Part shown: one piece after another, positions 50,600 to 59,155 of the stretch
How positions within the stretch are numbered: the first letter of the stretch is position 1
How the letters are laid out: each line of letters begins with the position of its first letter
NCBI RefSeq assembly: GCF_001306135.1
Contig: NZ_LGKP01000025.1
Coordinates: 434,001-498,000, forward strand
Length of the DNA: 64,000 bases
Direction of reading: 5' to 3'
DNA from: Herpetosiphon geysericola
Lineage (GTDB): Bacteria > Chloroflexota > Chloroflexia > Chloroflexales > Herpetosiphonaceae
The notes under the pieces: model-generated
The model's database searches: none
Told to the model about the DNA's origin: nothing
Seen by the model: the letters and a program-made list of their open reading frames with translations, nothing else
Program-made: the position numbers and the translations under genes

Positions 50600-50992
50600 A
50601 TGAGCGATATTAAACAACTGTTGAGTAATGCCAAAACGATTGCCGTGGTAGGCCTGAGCAATAAACCAGATCGGGCGAGCTATGGCGTAGCCGAATATAT
50701 GCAACGCGCTGGCTATCGGATTATTCCAGTCAATCCGGTGTTGACCGAGCCTGTGCTTGGCGAGCAGCCAGTTGCTTCATTGCGCGATATCAACGAGCCA
50801 ATCGATATTGTTGATATTTTCCGCCGCGCCGAAGATGTGCCACCTGTGGTCGAAGAAGCGATTGCGGTTGGTGCTAAGGCGGTGTGGATGCAGCTTGGCA
50901 TCGTCAATCAAGAAGCCGCCGCCGCTGCCGAAGCCGCTGGCTTAGAGGTTGTGATGGATAAATGTATAAAAGTCGAGCATATGCAGCAATAG
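50600..50992 (+). CDS. CoA-binding domain protein (YccU-like)
   Basis: This 130-residue protein is a stand-alone CoA-binding Rossmann domain. It has the motifs TIAVVGLSNKPDRASYGVAE (residues 13-32), YRIIPVNPVL near 41, IDIVDIFRRAEDVPPVVEEA near 68 and the KAVWMQLGIVN loop near 94. Homologues such as YccU bind CoA or acyl-CoA without known catalysis. GGAGG lies nine bases before the ATG. It appears to be a single gene. Confidence 0.88.
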   Translation: MSDIKQLLSNAKTIAVVGLSNKPDRASYGVAEYMQRAGYRIIPVNPVLTEPVLGEQPVASLRDINEPIDIVDIFRRAEDVPPVVEEAIAVGAKAVWMQLGIVNQEAAAAAEAAGLEVVMDKCIKVEHMQQ

Positions 50993-51400
50993 AGCATAGA
51001 CCATAGAGCAGAGAGAGGGGTGAAGGATGAGGTATGAATTCAAAAGTCAAAAATCAAGATATAGCCAGGGGCCAGTGATCAGGGGACAGGATTTAACGCA
51101 GAGGCGCAGAGCACCGAAGGATGAAGGATGATGGATGAGGGATGAAGTCAAGAACATAGAACAGAGATGGGGATCGGTTGTTGGGGGCTGGGGATGAGGC
51201 TATGGGCTTTCGTCTATTGAATTGGTGCAATTCGTGACTAAAAACAGCCTTCGCGCTCTTCGTGCCCTTCGCGGTTGCTCGTCCTTCGTGTGCTTCGTGT
51301 CCTTCGTGGATCAAAACTCCCAGCCCCTGATTCTCGACCCCTGACCCCTCGTCCCAAAATATCAAGTTTGCGGTACAATAAACTATCGTGTTCTTCACTT
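50993..51400. repeat. Intergenic block of phrase-like short repeats, locus D
   Basis: Modules shared with the other loci fill the region up to the mnmG promoter: ATAGAGCATAGACCATAGAGCA (50990), GGATGA repeats (51118-51145), AACGCAGAGGCGCAGAG at 51095-51111, 'gaattggtgcaattcgtgactaaaa' near 51220, CTTCGCGCTCTTCGTGCCC near 51250, and a CCCCTGA-rich phrase near 51325-51355. No gene is credible here. Confidence 0.7.
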
Positions 51401-51415
51401 ATGTCTTGTTGAGCT

Positions 51416-53368
51416 ATGCTAAATTTAACTTATGATGTGGTCGTTGTTGGCGGTGGGCATGCGGGTTGTGAGGCGGCTTTGGCTGCTGCACGCATGGGTT
51501 CGCAAACCCTCTTGCTAACGATCGATCTCGATAAATTGGCGCACATGTCGTGCAATCCATCAATTGGTGGCCCCGCAAAAGGCAACTTGGTGCGCGAAAT
51601 TGATGCACTTGGTGGCGCGATGGGGGTCATCACCGACCGCACCTTGATTCAGATTCGGCTGCTGAATGAAACCAAAGGCCCAGCCGTTCAAGCCTTACGC
51701 GCCCAAAGCGATAAGCGTTTGTATGCCAAGGCCATGAAAGAGTTTCTGGAGGCCCAGCCACATTTAGCGCTCAAACAAGCCATGGTTGAGCGCATTATCC
51801 CCTTGGCTGATCAAGCTGATGGGGCCAATTTTGCCGTCGAAACCCAAACTGGTTGGCAATATCGGGCTAAGGCTTTGGTGTTGACCACGGGCACGTTTTT
51901 GCGTGGCCGCGCAATCACTGGCGAAGCGATTATTCCTGCTGGCCGTATGGGCGAGCAACCAGCGGTCAATCTTTCAAGCGATTTGAGCCAGTTGGGCTTT
52001 CCACTGGTGCGCTTGAAAACTGGCACGCCGCCACGGATCGATGCGCGAACGATTGATTTTACGGGGCTAGAAGTGCAGCCAGGCTCCAGCACGCCGCTTT
52101 ATTTTTCGTTTAATTACGCTGGGCATCGGCCCGAAAGCTTGGTGCATGGCCCGCCCAACCCAATTTACCCAGAGCCAATGCTTGATGGCTGGCGACCACA
52201 ATTGCCCTGCTATCACATTTATACCACGCCCGAATTCCACCAACATATCCGCGACAATTTGCATCGCGCGCCGATGTTTAGTGGAGTGATTGAGGGCGTT
52301 GGGCCACGCTACTGCCCCTCAATCGAAGATAAAATTGTGCGCTTTGCCGATAAAGAATCGCATGGCTTTTTCCTTGAGCCAGAAGGCTGGGAAACCCTCG
52401 AAATCTATGTGCAGGGCTGCAATACCTCGCTGCCAGAAGATGTGCAATGGGCTATGTTGCGTTCGATTCCGGCGTTGCGCAAGGTCGAAATTATGCGGGT
52501 TGGCTATGCGATTGAGTATGATGCAGTCGCGACTGGCGAAATTACGGCCTCGCTCGAAGCCAAACGCTTGCCACATCTCTTTTTTGCTGGCCAAATCAAC
52601 GGCACAACTGGCTATGAAGAAGCTGGCGCACAAGGCTTGATGGCGGGGATTAATGCTGCGTTGAAGGTTGCTGGGCGGGCGCCATTTATTTTGCGCCGCG
52701 ACCAAGCTTACATTGGCGTGATGATCGACGATTTGGTGACCAAGGAAATTCGCGAACCATACCGCATGTTTACCTCGCGGGCTGAGCATCGCTTGTTGCT
52801 ACGTGGCGATAATGCCGATCTGCGGCTTACGCCTTTGGCTGCTGAGCTTGGCTTGGTCAGTGCCGAGCGAGCCGAGCAAGTCGAACGCAAACAATGGGCG
52901 ATCGATCAAACTACCCAACAATTGCGTGGTTTGCGCTACACGCCAAGCGCTGAAACCAATGGCCGCCTACAAACTGCGGGCATCGATCCATTGTTGCAGC
53001 CAGCTTCAGGCGAAGATATTCTACGGCGGGTCGGGGTCAAGTACGCGCAGTTGGCCGAAGTCCAGCCTGATCTGCCAGCAGTTGAGGCCGATGTGGCCGA
53101 GCAAGTTGAGCTTAGCGCTAAATATGCGGTTTACATCGCCAAAGAGCAAGCCTCGGTTGAGCGGGTGCGCAAAATGGAAGATCGGCGTTTGCCTGCCGAT
53201 TTGGATATTGAGGCGATTCCTAGCTTGCGGATCGAGGCGCGGCAAGTGCTCAAACGCTTCCGCCCAGCAACCTTGGGCCAAGCCTCACGTTTATCGGGCA
53301 TCAACCCCGCCGATATTGCCCATTTGCTGATTCACCTCGAACGCCGCGAACGGGCGACGGTGGAGTAG
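51416..53368 (+). CDS. mnmG: tRNA uridine-5-carboxymethylaminomethyl modification enzyme MnmG (GidA)
   Basis: This 650-residue FAD protein works with MnmE to modify the wobble uridine of several tRNAs, including tRNA-Gln(UUG), which is encoded in this window. The FAD-binding start is VVVGGGHAGCEAALAAARMG (residues 9-28). The family signatures RLKTGTPPRID near 200 and GQINGTTGYEEAGAQGLMAG near 391-410 (with active-site residues) are present, followed by the C-terminal helical tRNA-binding domain. The usual length is 620-650. No mnmE lies nearby. The start is at the first ATG, and the ribosome site is weak. Confidence 0.95.
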   Translation: MLNLTYDVVVVGGGHAGCEAALAAARMGSQTLLLTIDLDKLAHMSCNPSIGGPAKGNLVREIDALGGAMGVITDRTLIQIRLLNETKGPAVQALRAQSDKRLYAKAMKEFLEAQPHLALKQAMVERIIPLADQADGANFAVETQTGWQYRAKALVLTTGTFLRGRAITGEAIIPAGRMGEQPAVNLSSDLSQLGFPLVRLKTGTPPRIDARTIDFTGLEVQPGSSTPLYFSFNYAGHRPESLVHGPPNPIYPEPMLDGWRPQLPCYHIYTTPEFHQHIRDNLHRAPMFSGVIEGVGPRYCPSIEDKIVRFADKESHGFFLEPEGWETLEIYVQGCNTSLPEDVQWAMLRSIPALRKVEIMRVGYAIEYDAVATGEITASLEAKRLPHLFFAGQINGTTGYEEAGAQGLMAGINAALKVAGRAPFILRRDQAYIGVMIDDLVTKEIREPYRMFTSRAEHRLLLRGDNADLRLTPLAAELGLVSAERAEQVERKQWAIDQTTQQLRGLRYTPSAETNGRLQTAGIDPLLQPASGEDILRRVGVKYAQLAEVQPDLPAVEADVAEQVELSAKYAVYIAKEQASVERVRKMEDRRLPADLDIEAIPSLRIEARQVLKRFRPATLGQASRLSGINPADIAHLLIHLERRERATVE

Positions 53369-53398
53369 GGTTTAGGAGCCAGGGGTCAGGCAGTTTTT

Positions 53399-53512
53399 AA
53401 CCGCGAAGGACGCGAAGAGCACGAATGTTGAATTAGTTGGAAACTTGAAATGTATACAAATTTCAGCGAACCACTTAATTAAACTTTAGCGCTCTTCGCG
53501 TCCTTCGCGGTT
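53399..53512. repeat. 114-bp foldback MITE-like element, copy 2
   Basis: The terminal inverted repeats are perfect over 22 bases, 53399-53420 against 53491-53512. The internal sequence matches copy 1 at 49578-49691 with 14 differences. It lies 30 bases after the mnmG stop. Confidence 0.75.
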
Positions 53513-53644
53513 TCGTCCCATCCTAAACTTCGTGTCCTTCGTGCGCTTCGTGGATCAATTTAACTCAAACTTCGCGCTCTTCGTGTCCTTCGCGGTTTCG
53601 TCCCACCCTAAACTTCGTGTCCTTCGTGCGCTTCGTGGATTAAT
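53501..53644. repeat. 59-bp direct repeat pair overlapping the end of the DUF35 gene
   Basis: A 59-base unit at 53501-53559 recurs at 53586-53644 with two differences. It is built of CTTCGTG/CCTTCG modules. The second copy includes the stop codon of the minus-strand DUF35 gene (53640-53642). Confidence 0.7.
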
Positions 53645-54035
53645 CGATTAACTGCGGTCGAAATTTATAGCCATAGACCAACAGATCGTCCTCGCCAACT
53701 TTGCCCCAGCTGCGGGTCACTGCTTCCACTGCCATGCCAATTTGCAACTCGCTTGGCTCGCAATCGGTCAATTGGGCCGTGATCAAACAGCCATCGGCCA
53801 GTTTGATTATCCCGACAATCACAATTGGCTCGTGGTCAAATTCGCTGCGATTGCTGCGCTGCGCCGTCCACGAAAAAAGTTCACCAGTATTGGCCAATTG
53901 ATAGGGCTGCCAAGCATCTTGTGGCTCGCCTAATTTGGCTGGCTGAGCGGGAAAGCGCACCCGACCATCGCTGTGGCGCTGGCCTTCGAGGCGGTAGCGT
54001 TGGCCTTTGAGCCGCCATTGTTTTGGTAGATTCAT
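53640..54035 (-). CDS. DUF35/OB-fold acyl-CoA-associated protein lacking zinc ligands
   Basis: This 131-residue protein is a DUF35-type partner of the thiolase-like gene. The usual N-terminal rubredoxin-like ribbon (two CxxC) is replaced: the RYRLEGQRHSDGRVRFPAQP stretch has no Cys. The OB-fold follows, with WTAQRSNRSEFDHEPIVIVG near 56 and ITAQLTDCEPSELQIGMAVE near 84. In archaeal mevalonate complexes DUF35 holds thiolase and HMG-CoA synthase together and shares the CoA site. Its ATG lies three bases after the thiolase-like stop, so translation is coupled. Confidence 0.8.
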   Translation of the reverse strand: MNLPKQWRLKGQRYRLEGQRHSDGRVRFPAQPAKLGEPQDAWQPYQLANTGELFSWTAQRSNRSEFDHEPIVIVGIIKLADGCLITAQLTDCEPSELQIGMAVEAVTRSWGKVGEDDLLVYGYKFRPQLID

Positions 54036-54038
54036 CGC

Positions 54039-55193
54039 TTAAACCTCGGCTACTTGCAAAATATGGGTCACGGCAGTTGCGCCAACGCCGCCCAAACATT
54101 GGGCTAGGGCGGTTTTGGCCTTGGCAACTTGGTTGGCTCCTGCTTGGCCGCGCAATTGAGCCACTAATTCGACCACTTGATAAACTCCGGTTGCACCGCC
54201 AACATCGCCACGCGCTTTATAACCACCAGCGGTTGCCAGCGGAAGTGCGCCATCTTTGGCAATCACGCCTTCGGCAGCTAATTGGCTGGCTTGGCCACGT
54301 TCTGCATATCCCAAGGCCTCCAAACTAAGCGCTGCGGCAATGCCATGGGGATCGCTTAATTCGATTAAATCAATTGCATCGCGGTCGATGTTGGCTTGTT
54401 GCAAAGCCTTTGTGCCACTAGCTGCTGCCGCCTCAAGCCACAACAGATCAGGACGTTGGGCCAAAGCCACGGTGCTGCTGCTGCTGGCGCTACCCACAAT
54501 TGCAATTGGCTGGGCTACTTCTCGGGCGTAGCGTTCGCTGACCAACACCACTGCTGCTGCGCCATCGGCAACTGTCGAGCAATCGAGCATATTCAATGGC
54601 TCGGCAATTTGGCCTGCATTGGCCCATTTTTGAGCATTGATTGCAAAGCGATAAAGGGCATTGCGATTGCCAGCGCCATTGGCATGGGCATTGATCGCAA
54701 ATGGCGCTAAGGCTGTCGCTGGCAATTGATATTGATATAAATAGCGTTGCATCAATAAGGCCCAGCCGCCAGTTAATGTTAGGCCAACGGCGCGTTCTAG
54801 TTCGCCATCCAAGCCCAAGGCCAAACTTGCTTGTACAGCGGCATCAAGTTTGTCGGTGGCTTTTTCGACGCCTAGCACCACGACAACATCTGCTTGGCCG
54901 CTGGCAATTGCCAAATAGCCTTGGCGCAGAGCCAAAGCGCCGCTCGCTCCGGCTGCTTCAACCCGCACAGCTTCGCAGTTCAGGCCAGCTGCGCCAGCGA
55001 TATATGCGCCAAGTTGGCTTTGCTCGCTGAGCGTATCGCCAAGCGCATTGCCAACATACAAGGCTTCAATTAGGCTAGGATCAAACGAGCCAACCGCGCC
55101 CCGCAGCGCCTCTAAAGCCAAATCGAGCAACGAACGATCGTAATGTTCGCGAACGGCGGTACAGGCTGTGCCTGCAATAAAAACCTGTTGCAT
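54039..55193 (-). CDS. Thiolase-like protein with the catalytic Cys replaced
   Basis: This 384-residue protein (start at 55193, MQQVFIAGTACTAVREH) has the archaeal acetoacetyl-CoA-thiolase fold. The nucleophile segment reads VEAAGASGALAL: the usual Cys of the CASG motif is Gly82 (codon GGA). The C-terminal GHPxGATG motif reads RGDVGGATG, so the His is Asp. The third active-site region is ELSDPHGIAAAL. The fold and CoA-site residues seem kept, but classical Claisen chemistry is doubtful. It sits between HMG-CoA synthase and DUF35, as in the archaeal complex. Confidence 0.85.
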   Translation of the reverse strand: MQQVFIAGTACTAVREHYDRSLLDLALEALRGAVGSFDPSLIEALYVGNALGDTLSEQSQLGAYIAGAAGLNCEAVRVEAAGASGALALRQGYLAIASGQADVVVVLGVEKATDKLDAAVQASLALGLDGELERAVGLTLTGGWALLMQRYLYQYQLPATALAPFAINAHANGAGNRNALYRFAINAQKWANAGQIAEPLNMLDCSTVADGAAAVVLVSERYAREVAQPIAIVGSASSSSTVALAQRPDLLWLEAAAASGTKALQQANIDRDAIDLIELSDPHGIAAALSLEALGYAERGQASQLAAEGVIAKDGALPLATAGGYKARGDVGGATGVYQVVELVAQLRGQAGANQVAKAKTALAQCLGGVGATAVTHILQVAEV

Positions 55194-55206
55194 TGCACCT
55201 ACCCCT

Positions 55207-56253
55207 TTACTCAACAATTTTGCCGCGCCACTTGGCATAGGTGGCATAATCGATTAATTGGCGGCGTTTGAGATAGGCACTGGTGCGGGGCGCTAAATTG
55301 CGTGCAGCCACCAAGGCTTCTGTTACCACCAACGAATAGGCATCGCTGCCAGCGCCGCTGCCATACGAAGCCAGCAAAATGCGGTCGCCAGCTTGGGCCA
55401 CATCAAGCACAGCGCATAAGCCAATCATCGAGGCTGCCGAATAGCTATTGCCAATTTCGCCCGCCAACAAGCCTGCTTGGCATTGCTCAGGCGTAAAGCC
55501 AACTTGTTTCGCCACAGTTTGGGGAAACTTCACATTGGGCTGGTGAAAAACAGCATAGTGATAATCGGCGGCAGTGCGGCCTAATTCGGCCAACAATTGC
55601 TTGGCAGCAGTGCTGACATGGTGAAAATAGGCTGGTTCGCCAGTGAAGCGATTGCCATGCATCGGGTAAGGCCGATCGGCGCGGCGAAAGAAATCGGGGG
55701 TGTCGGAAACATACGATACGGTTGCTTCGATCGTGGCGAGCGCTTGTTGGGCTGGGCCGACGATTAACGCTCCAGCAGCGGCAGCGGCGGTATATTCCAA
55801 GGCATCGCCTGGGCGACCTTGGGCAGTATCAGCGCCAATTGCCAGCACATAATCGGCCATGCCACTGCCAACCAAGCCCATGCCTGCGCTCAAGGCTTCG
55901 GTTCCAGCTTTGCAGGCAAATTCCCAATCGGCGGCGCTGATCCAGCGCGAGGTGCCGAGCGCTTCGGCCACAATTGTGCCACTTGGCTTGACGCTATAGG
56001 GGTGGCTTTCGCTGCCAACCCAGACGGCGGCCAATTGTTGGGGGGCGATTTGGGCACGCTTGAGGGCATTGCGCCCAGCTTCAATCGCCATCGTAATCGT
56101 ATCTTCATCGGGGCCGGGCACGCTTTTTGATGTAATTGGCAATGCTCCTTCGCTAGCAGCCCAGACGCGGGCAATTTCTTGGGCTGCAATCCGATAGCGC
56201 GGAACATATGCTCCATACCCAACGATCCCAACCGGACGTTCAGGTTGACGCAT
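55207..56253 (-). CDS. Archaeal-type hydroxymethylglutaryl-CoA synthase
   Basis: This 348-residue protein condenses acetyl-CoA with acetoacetyl-CoA, the first committed step of the mevalonate isoprenoid pathway. The catalytic triad is visible: Glu82 (VGSESHPY), Cys114 ([12 protein letters not shown]) and His237 (VFHQPN). The start [15 protein letters not shown] is typical. The thiolase-like gene begins 13 bases after its stop and DUF35 follows, so the three form one unit. The pathway is known in several Chloroflexota, which fits the organism inference. Confidence 0.92.
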   Translation of the reverse strand: MRQPERPVGIVGYGAYVPRYRIAAQEIARVWAASEGALPITSKSVPGPDEDTITMAIEAGRNALKRAQIAPQQLAAVWVGSESHPYSVKPSGTIVAEALGTSRWISAADWEFACKAGTEALSAGMGLVGSGMADYVLAIGADTAQGRPGDALEYTAAAAAGALIVGPAQQALATIEATVSYVSDTPDFFRRADRPYPMHGNRFTGEPAYFHHVSTAAKQLLAELGRTAADYHYAVFHQPNVKFPQTVAKQVGFTPEQCQAGLLAGEIGNSYSAASMIGLCAVLDVAQAGDRILLASYGSGAGSDAYSLVVTEALVAARNLAPRTSAYLKRRQLIDYATYAKWRGKIVE

Positions 56254-56414
56254 GAGTTTGTCCTTTCAACAATGGTTGGTGGTGCAGCGTTGCAACCGCT
56301 AGCGGCATTGCCAGCTCAATTTCTGCTAGCACTCTAGCACGCTGAAGCTGCCAAAACCTGTCAAGCCAGCCATAAAAGCTTGATGAAAACTCTCAACTTG
56401 CGCCAAGCTGTGGT

Positions 56415-58682
56415 ATGCTGCGCAAAATGACGAGCTGCAATTGCCCAATTAGTGCGAGCTGTTGTATGTATTACGAATATCAACATGAGCAAAATCTGAT
56501 TGTTATGACCGCCGAAATGGAGCTTGGTTTTTCAACCTCAACTGGAATGCTGACGTTGCTGCGGCGCCCCAACCAAGCCAACATTTTGAATATTGGTAGC
56601 GTAGGGATGTCGGTCGATGTGCAATTAGCCGACGGTTGGGTCAGCGAAACCCATTTCCCCCGCTATCTCAGCCATCATGGCCGCGAAGTGAATGGCGTAA
56701 CTGAGTTGACGATTAACATTGGCTTGGGTTTTTTGCGCATCAGCGATACCTTGCAAATTACCGGAACCTTGATTCGGCGCTCGGTCGCGGTAACCAACAG
56801 CGGCGGCAACGAGGCCCGCATGCATTGGGTGCGGCTCAGTTGGCCGTATGCGCGGGTTGGTAGCTATAGCGAGGCCCGTTTTGAAGCGCCAAGCAATAGT
56901 TTTCGCCCGCGCTTGGATATTGCGGCGGTTTCAAAATTACGCCGTGGCACCTTGCCAGGCCAAGCAATTGCTCCAGCAATTCGGCGCGGACGCTTATTTG
57001 AAAATGCGCCTGATCGTGGGCCTGGCTTGTTGGCCTTGCACAGCACCAGCGAAAGCGATAATTTGCTGTGTTGGTATTGGAGCAGAGATCAATCGGCATG
57101 GCCTGATATCGATGGCAATGATTTGGGATTAACTGTTGGCCACGAATTGGAAATTGCAGGCTGGCTGGCTCCCGATGCCACGCTGAGCGGCGGCACCCAA
57201 TATTGTATGTTGGTGCAGGGCAATTGGTACGATGCGATGCATGCTTTTCACAACACCTGGCCTGTGCTTGGCGTGCGTAGCGTGCCTGATGTGCCCGATT
57301 GGGTTTGTGCGGCCAATATCTTTGAAACTCACGTTGGCTTGTGGGGTGGCTTTGCCCAATTTACCCAAGAGCTCGCTCGTTTGCACGAATTGGGCTTCGA
57401 TACGATCAACCTCATGCCAATTTGGCGCTACAACAATCTTTCGAGCAAGCCATGGGATATGAATTGGCAGGCCGCCGGCTCGCCCTATGCAATCGAAGAT
57501 TTTGAGCAACTTGAGCCAACCTTGGGCACGGAAGCAGAATTCAAGGCGCTGGTCGATCAAGCCCATGCCTTGGGTATGCGCGTGCTCTGCGATTTGGTGG
57601 TGCAGGGCTGTTCGCGTACTGCGCGCTATGTCCAAGAGCGGCCTGGCTGGTTTTGCCGCGATGAGCGTGGGCGTTTGGTTTCATCGCACGGCTGGAACGA
57701 TACCTACAGCTTCGATTGGGCCAATCCTGAGGTGCAAGATTTTTATGTGGATTGGACGACGCGCTTCGCCCAAACCTATCAGATTGATGGCTGGCGAGTT
57801 GATGCGCCGCACCGTAAGGAGCCAAATTGGGATCGCCGTTTGGAGCGCATGGCTGCAAGCACCTCGTTTGGCGTATTGACGATTGTTGAGCGCATGCGCC
57901 AGGCTTTGCGCCAAATCAATCCCCAAGCTGCCTTATTATGCGAATTGTATGGCCCATTGTTCCCAACCAACCACGATTTTGCCTATGATTATTTGGCCCA
58001 CTTGATGTTTTTCCATGCTGGCTTGGGTGTGCTCTCGCCCTATGAGCTTGGCGAGTGGCTCGAAGATCACTTTTTGGCCTTGCCCAAGGGCGCAATTCGG
58101 GTTTGTTTTACTGAAACCCACGATACCCGCGATGTTAACCCGATTGCCGATGCAGTGCGTGGCTCACGGCTAGCACGGTTGCTGATGATTGGGATGGTTG
58201 GCTGTGGCTTTGTGCCAATGCTCTGGACGGGCCAAGAAGTTGGTCAAGAAGCGTGGATCAAACAAGTGTTCAGTATTCGCGCCAACTACCCGATTTTGCG
58301 CCATGGCAAGCAATTGTTTAATGTGATGCCCTGCGATGTGCCTTCGGTTTGGAGCGTGCTGCGGGTGTGGCACGAAGAACGGTTGGCGGTGGTGTTGAAT
58401 ATGGGGCCGCATCGGCGCACCGCAACCCTGAGCATGCCCGTTGATCGCATGCAGATGGCCGAAGGCGAGTATCATTTGTTCGATTTAGTGCGCGAGCAAG
58501 TGCTGGAATACGCTGGTCGGCGCAGCTGGCGACGAGATGATCTGCTGAATTTGACCTTGATTTTAGAGCCATTCGATAGCTTGATGCTGCATATTCGGCC
58601 TGGTTCGCCGCCAGATCCTGCTGCTGCCAAGGCTGAGCCAGCCGCAGCCCCACCAACCACCACGCGGCGGAAAAAAGCCTAG
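56415..58682 (+). CDS. Glycoside hydrolase family 13-like enzyme (alpha-amylase superfamily)
   Basis: The protein has up to 755 residues; the start could also be the ATG at 56427 or 56466, since no clear ribosome site marks 56415. An N-terminal beta-sandwich (about residues 20-280) precedes a TIM barrel starting near NIFETHVGLWGGF. The catalytic residues of clan GH-H are recognisable: nucleophile Asp in GWRVDAPH near 462, Glu in LLCELYGP near 511 and Asp in ETHDTRD near 569. A C-terminal beta domain and a Pro/Ala-rich tail ending in RRKKA follow. No signal peptide is seen, so a cytoplasmic glycogen- or maltodextrin-like substrate is likely. Confidence 0.85.
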   Translation: MLRKMTSCNCPISASCCMYYEYQHEQNLIVMTAEMELGFSTSTGMLTLLRRPNQANILNIGSVGMSVDVQLADGWVSETHFPRYLSHHGREVNGVTELTINIGLGFLRISDTLQITGTLIRRSVAVTNSGGNEARMHWVRLSWPYARVGSYSEARFEAPSNSFRPRLDIAAVSKLRRGTLPGQAIAPAIRRGRLFENAPDRGPGLLALHSTSESDNLLCWYWSRDQSAWPDIDGNDLGLTVGHELEIAGWLAPDATLSGGTQYCMLVQGNWYDAMHAFHNTWPVLGVRSVPDVPDWVCAANIFETHVGLWGGFAQFTQELARLHELGFDTINLMPIWRYNNLSSKPWDMNWQAAGSPYAIEDFEQLEPTLGTEAEFKALVDQAHALGMRVLCDLVVQGCSRTARYVQERPGWFCRDERGRLVSSHGWNDTYSFDWANPEVQDFYVDWTTRFAQTYQIDGWRVDAPHRKEPNWDRRLERMAASTSFGVLTIVERMRQALRQINPQAALLCELYGPLFPTNHDFAYDYLAHLMFFHAGLGVLSPYELGEWLEDHFLALPKGAIRVCFTETHDTRDVNPIADAVRGSRLARLLMIGMVGCGFVPMLWTGQEVGQEAWIKQVFSIRANYPILRHGKQLFNVMPCDVPSVWSVLRVWHEERLAVVLNMGPHRRTATLSMPVDRMQMAEGEYHLFDLVREQVLEYAGRRSWRRDDLLNLTLILEPFDSLMLHIRPGSPPDPAAAKAEPAAAPPTTTRRKKA

Positions 58683-59100
58683 AGCAAAGAGCATAGAACA
58701 AAGAGCATAGAACATAATAATTGGGAAACTGAAACCGCGAAGAACGCGAAATGGGGATTTTTTAACGCAGAGGCGCAGAGTGAACGAAGGATGAATTATG
58801 AATTATGAAGGATTGAGTTATTGGCTATCGGATCATTATTCGTGCAATTCGTGCAATTCGTGGCTAAAACAGCCTTCGTGCTCTTCGTGTTCTTCGTGGT
58901 TAAAAAAGCTCTGCGCCTCTACGTTAAATGCTTATCGATGAAAATTCAACCAATCTCCACTAGCCAAAAGCCAATTCCCCCTTCGGGCTCTTCGTGCGCT
59001 TCGTGGTTAAAAATAATTATGTCTCGTTTTTAGCCACAGATTGATATTCCTGATAGCCAACAGTCAATCGCCTGTAGCCCTCCTTTATACCTCATACCTT
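58683..59100. repeat. Intergenic block of phrase-like short repeats, locus F
   Basis: The stretch begins with AGAGCATAGAACA phrases (58683-58715), AACGCAGAGGCGCAGAG at 58764-58780 and GAAGGATGAATTATGAATTATG near 58794. It continues with 'gtgcaattcgtgcaattcg' near 58843, CTTCGTGCTCTTCGTGTTCTTC (58874-58895), the reversed CTCTGCGCCTCTACGTT at 58909-58925 and 'gatagccaacagtcaatcgcc' near 59053. No gene is credible. The ribosome site of the next gene follows at about 59142. Confidence 0.7.
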
Positions 59101-59155
59101 TAAGCTTGTATGGTAAGATAAGGCAAGATTTGATTTTACTTCACGGAGGACAACG

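Noticed and set aside
50993-51400. Repeat-rich intergenic block considered as a CRISPR array
   Set aside because: The repeats vary in length and order, spacing is irregular, no unique spacers of constant length exist, and no cas gene is nearby.
58821-59033. Open frame in locus F (FVQFVQFVAKTAFVLF...)
   Set aside because: It is a translation of the TTCGTG repeat modules rather than a gene.
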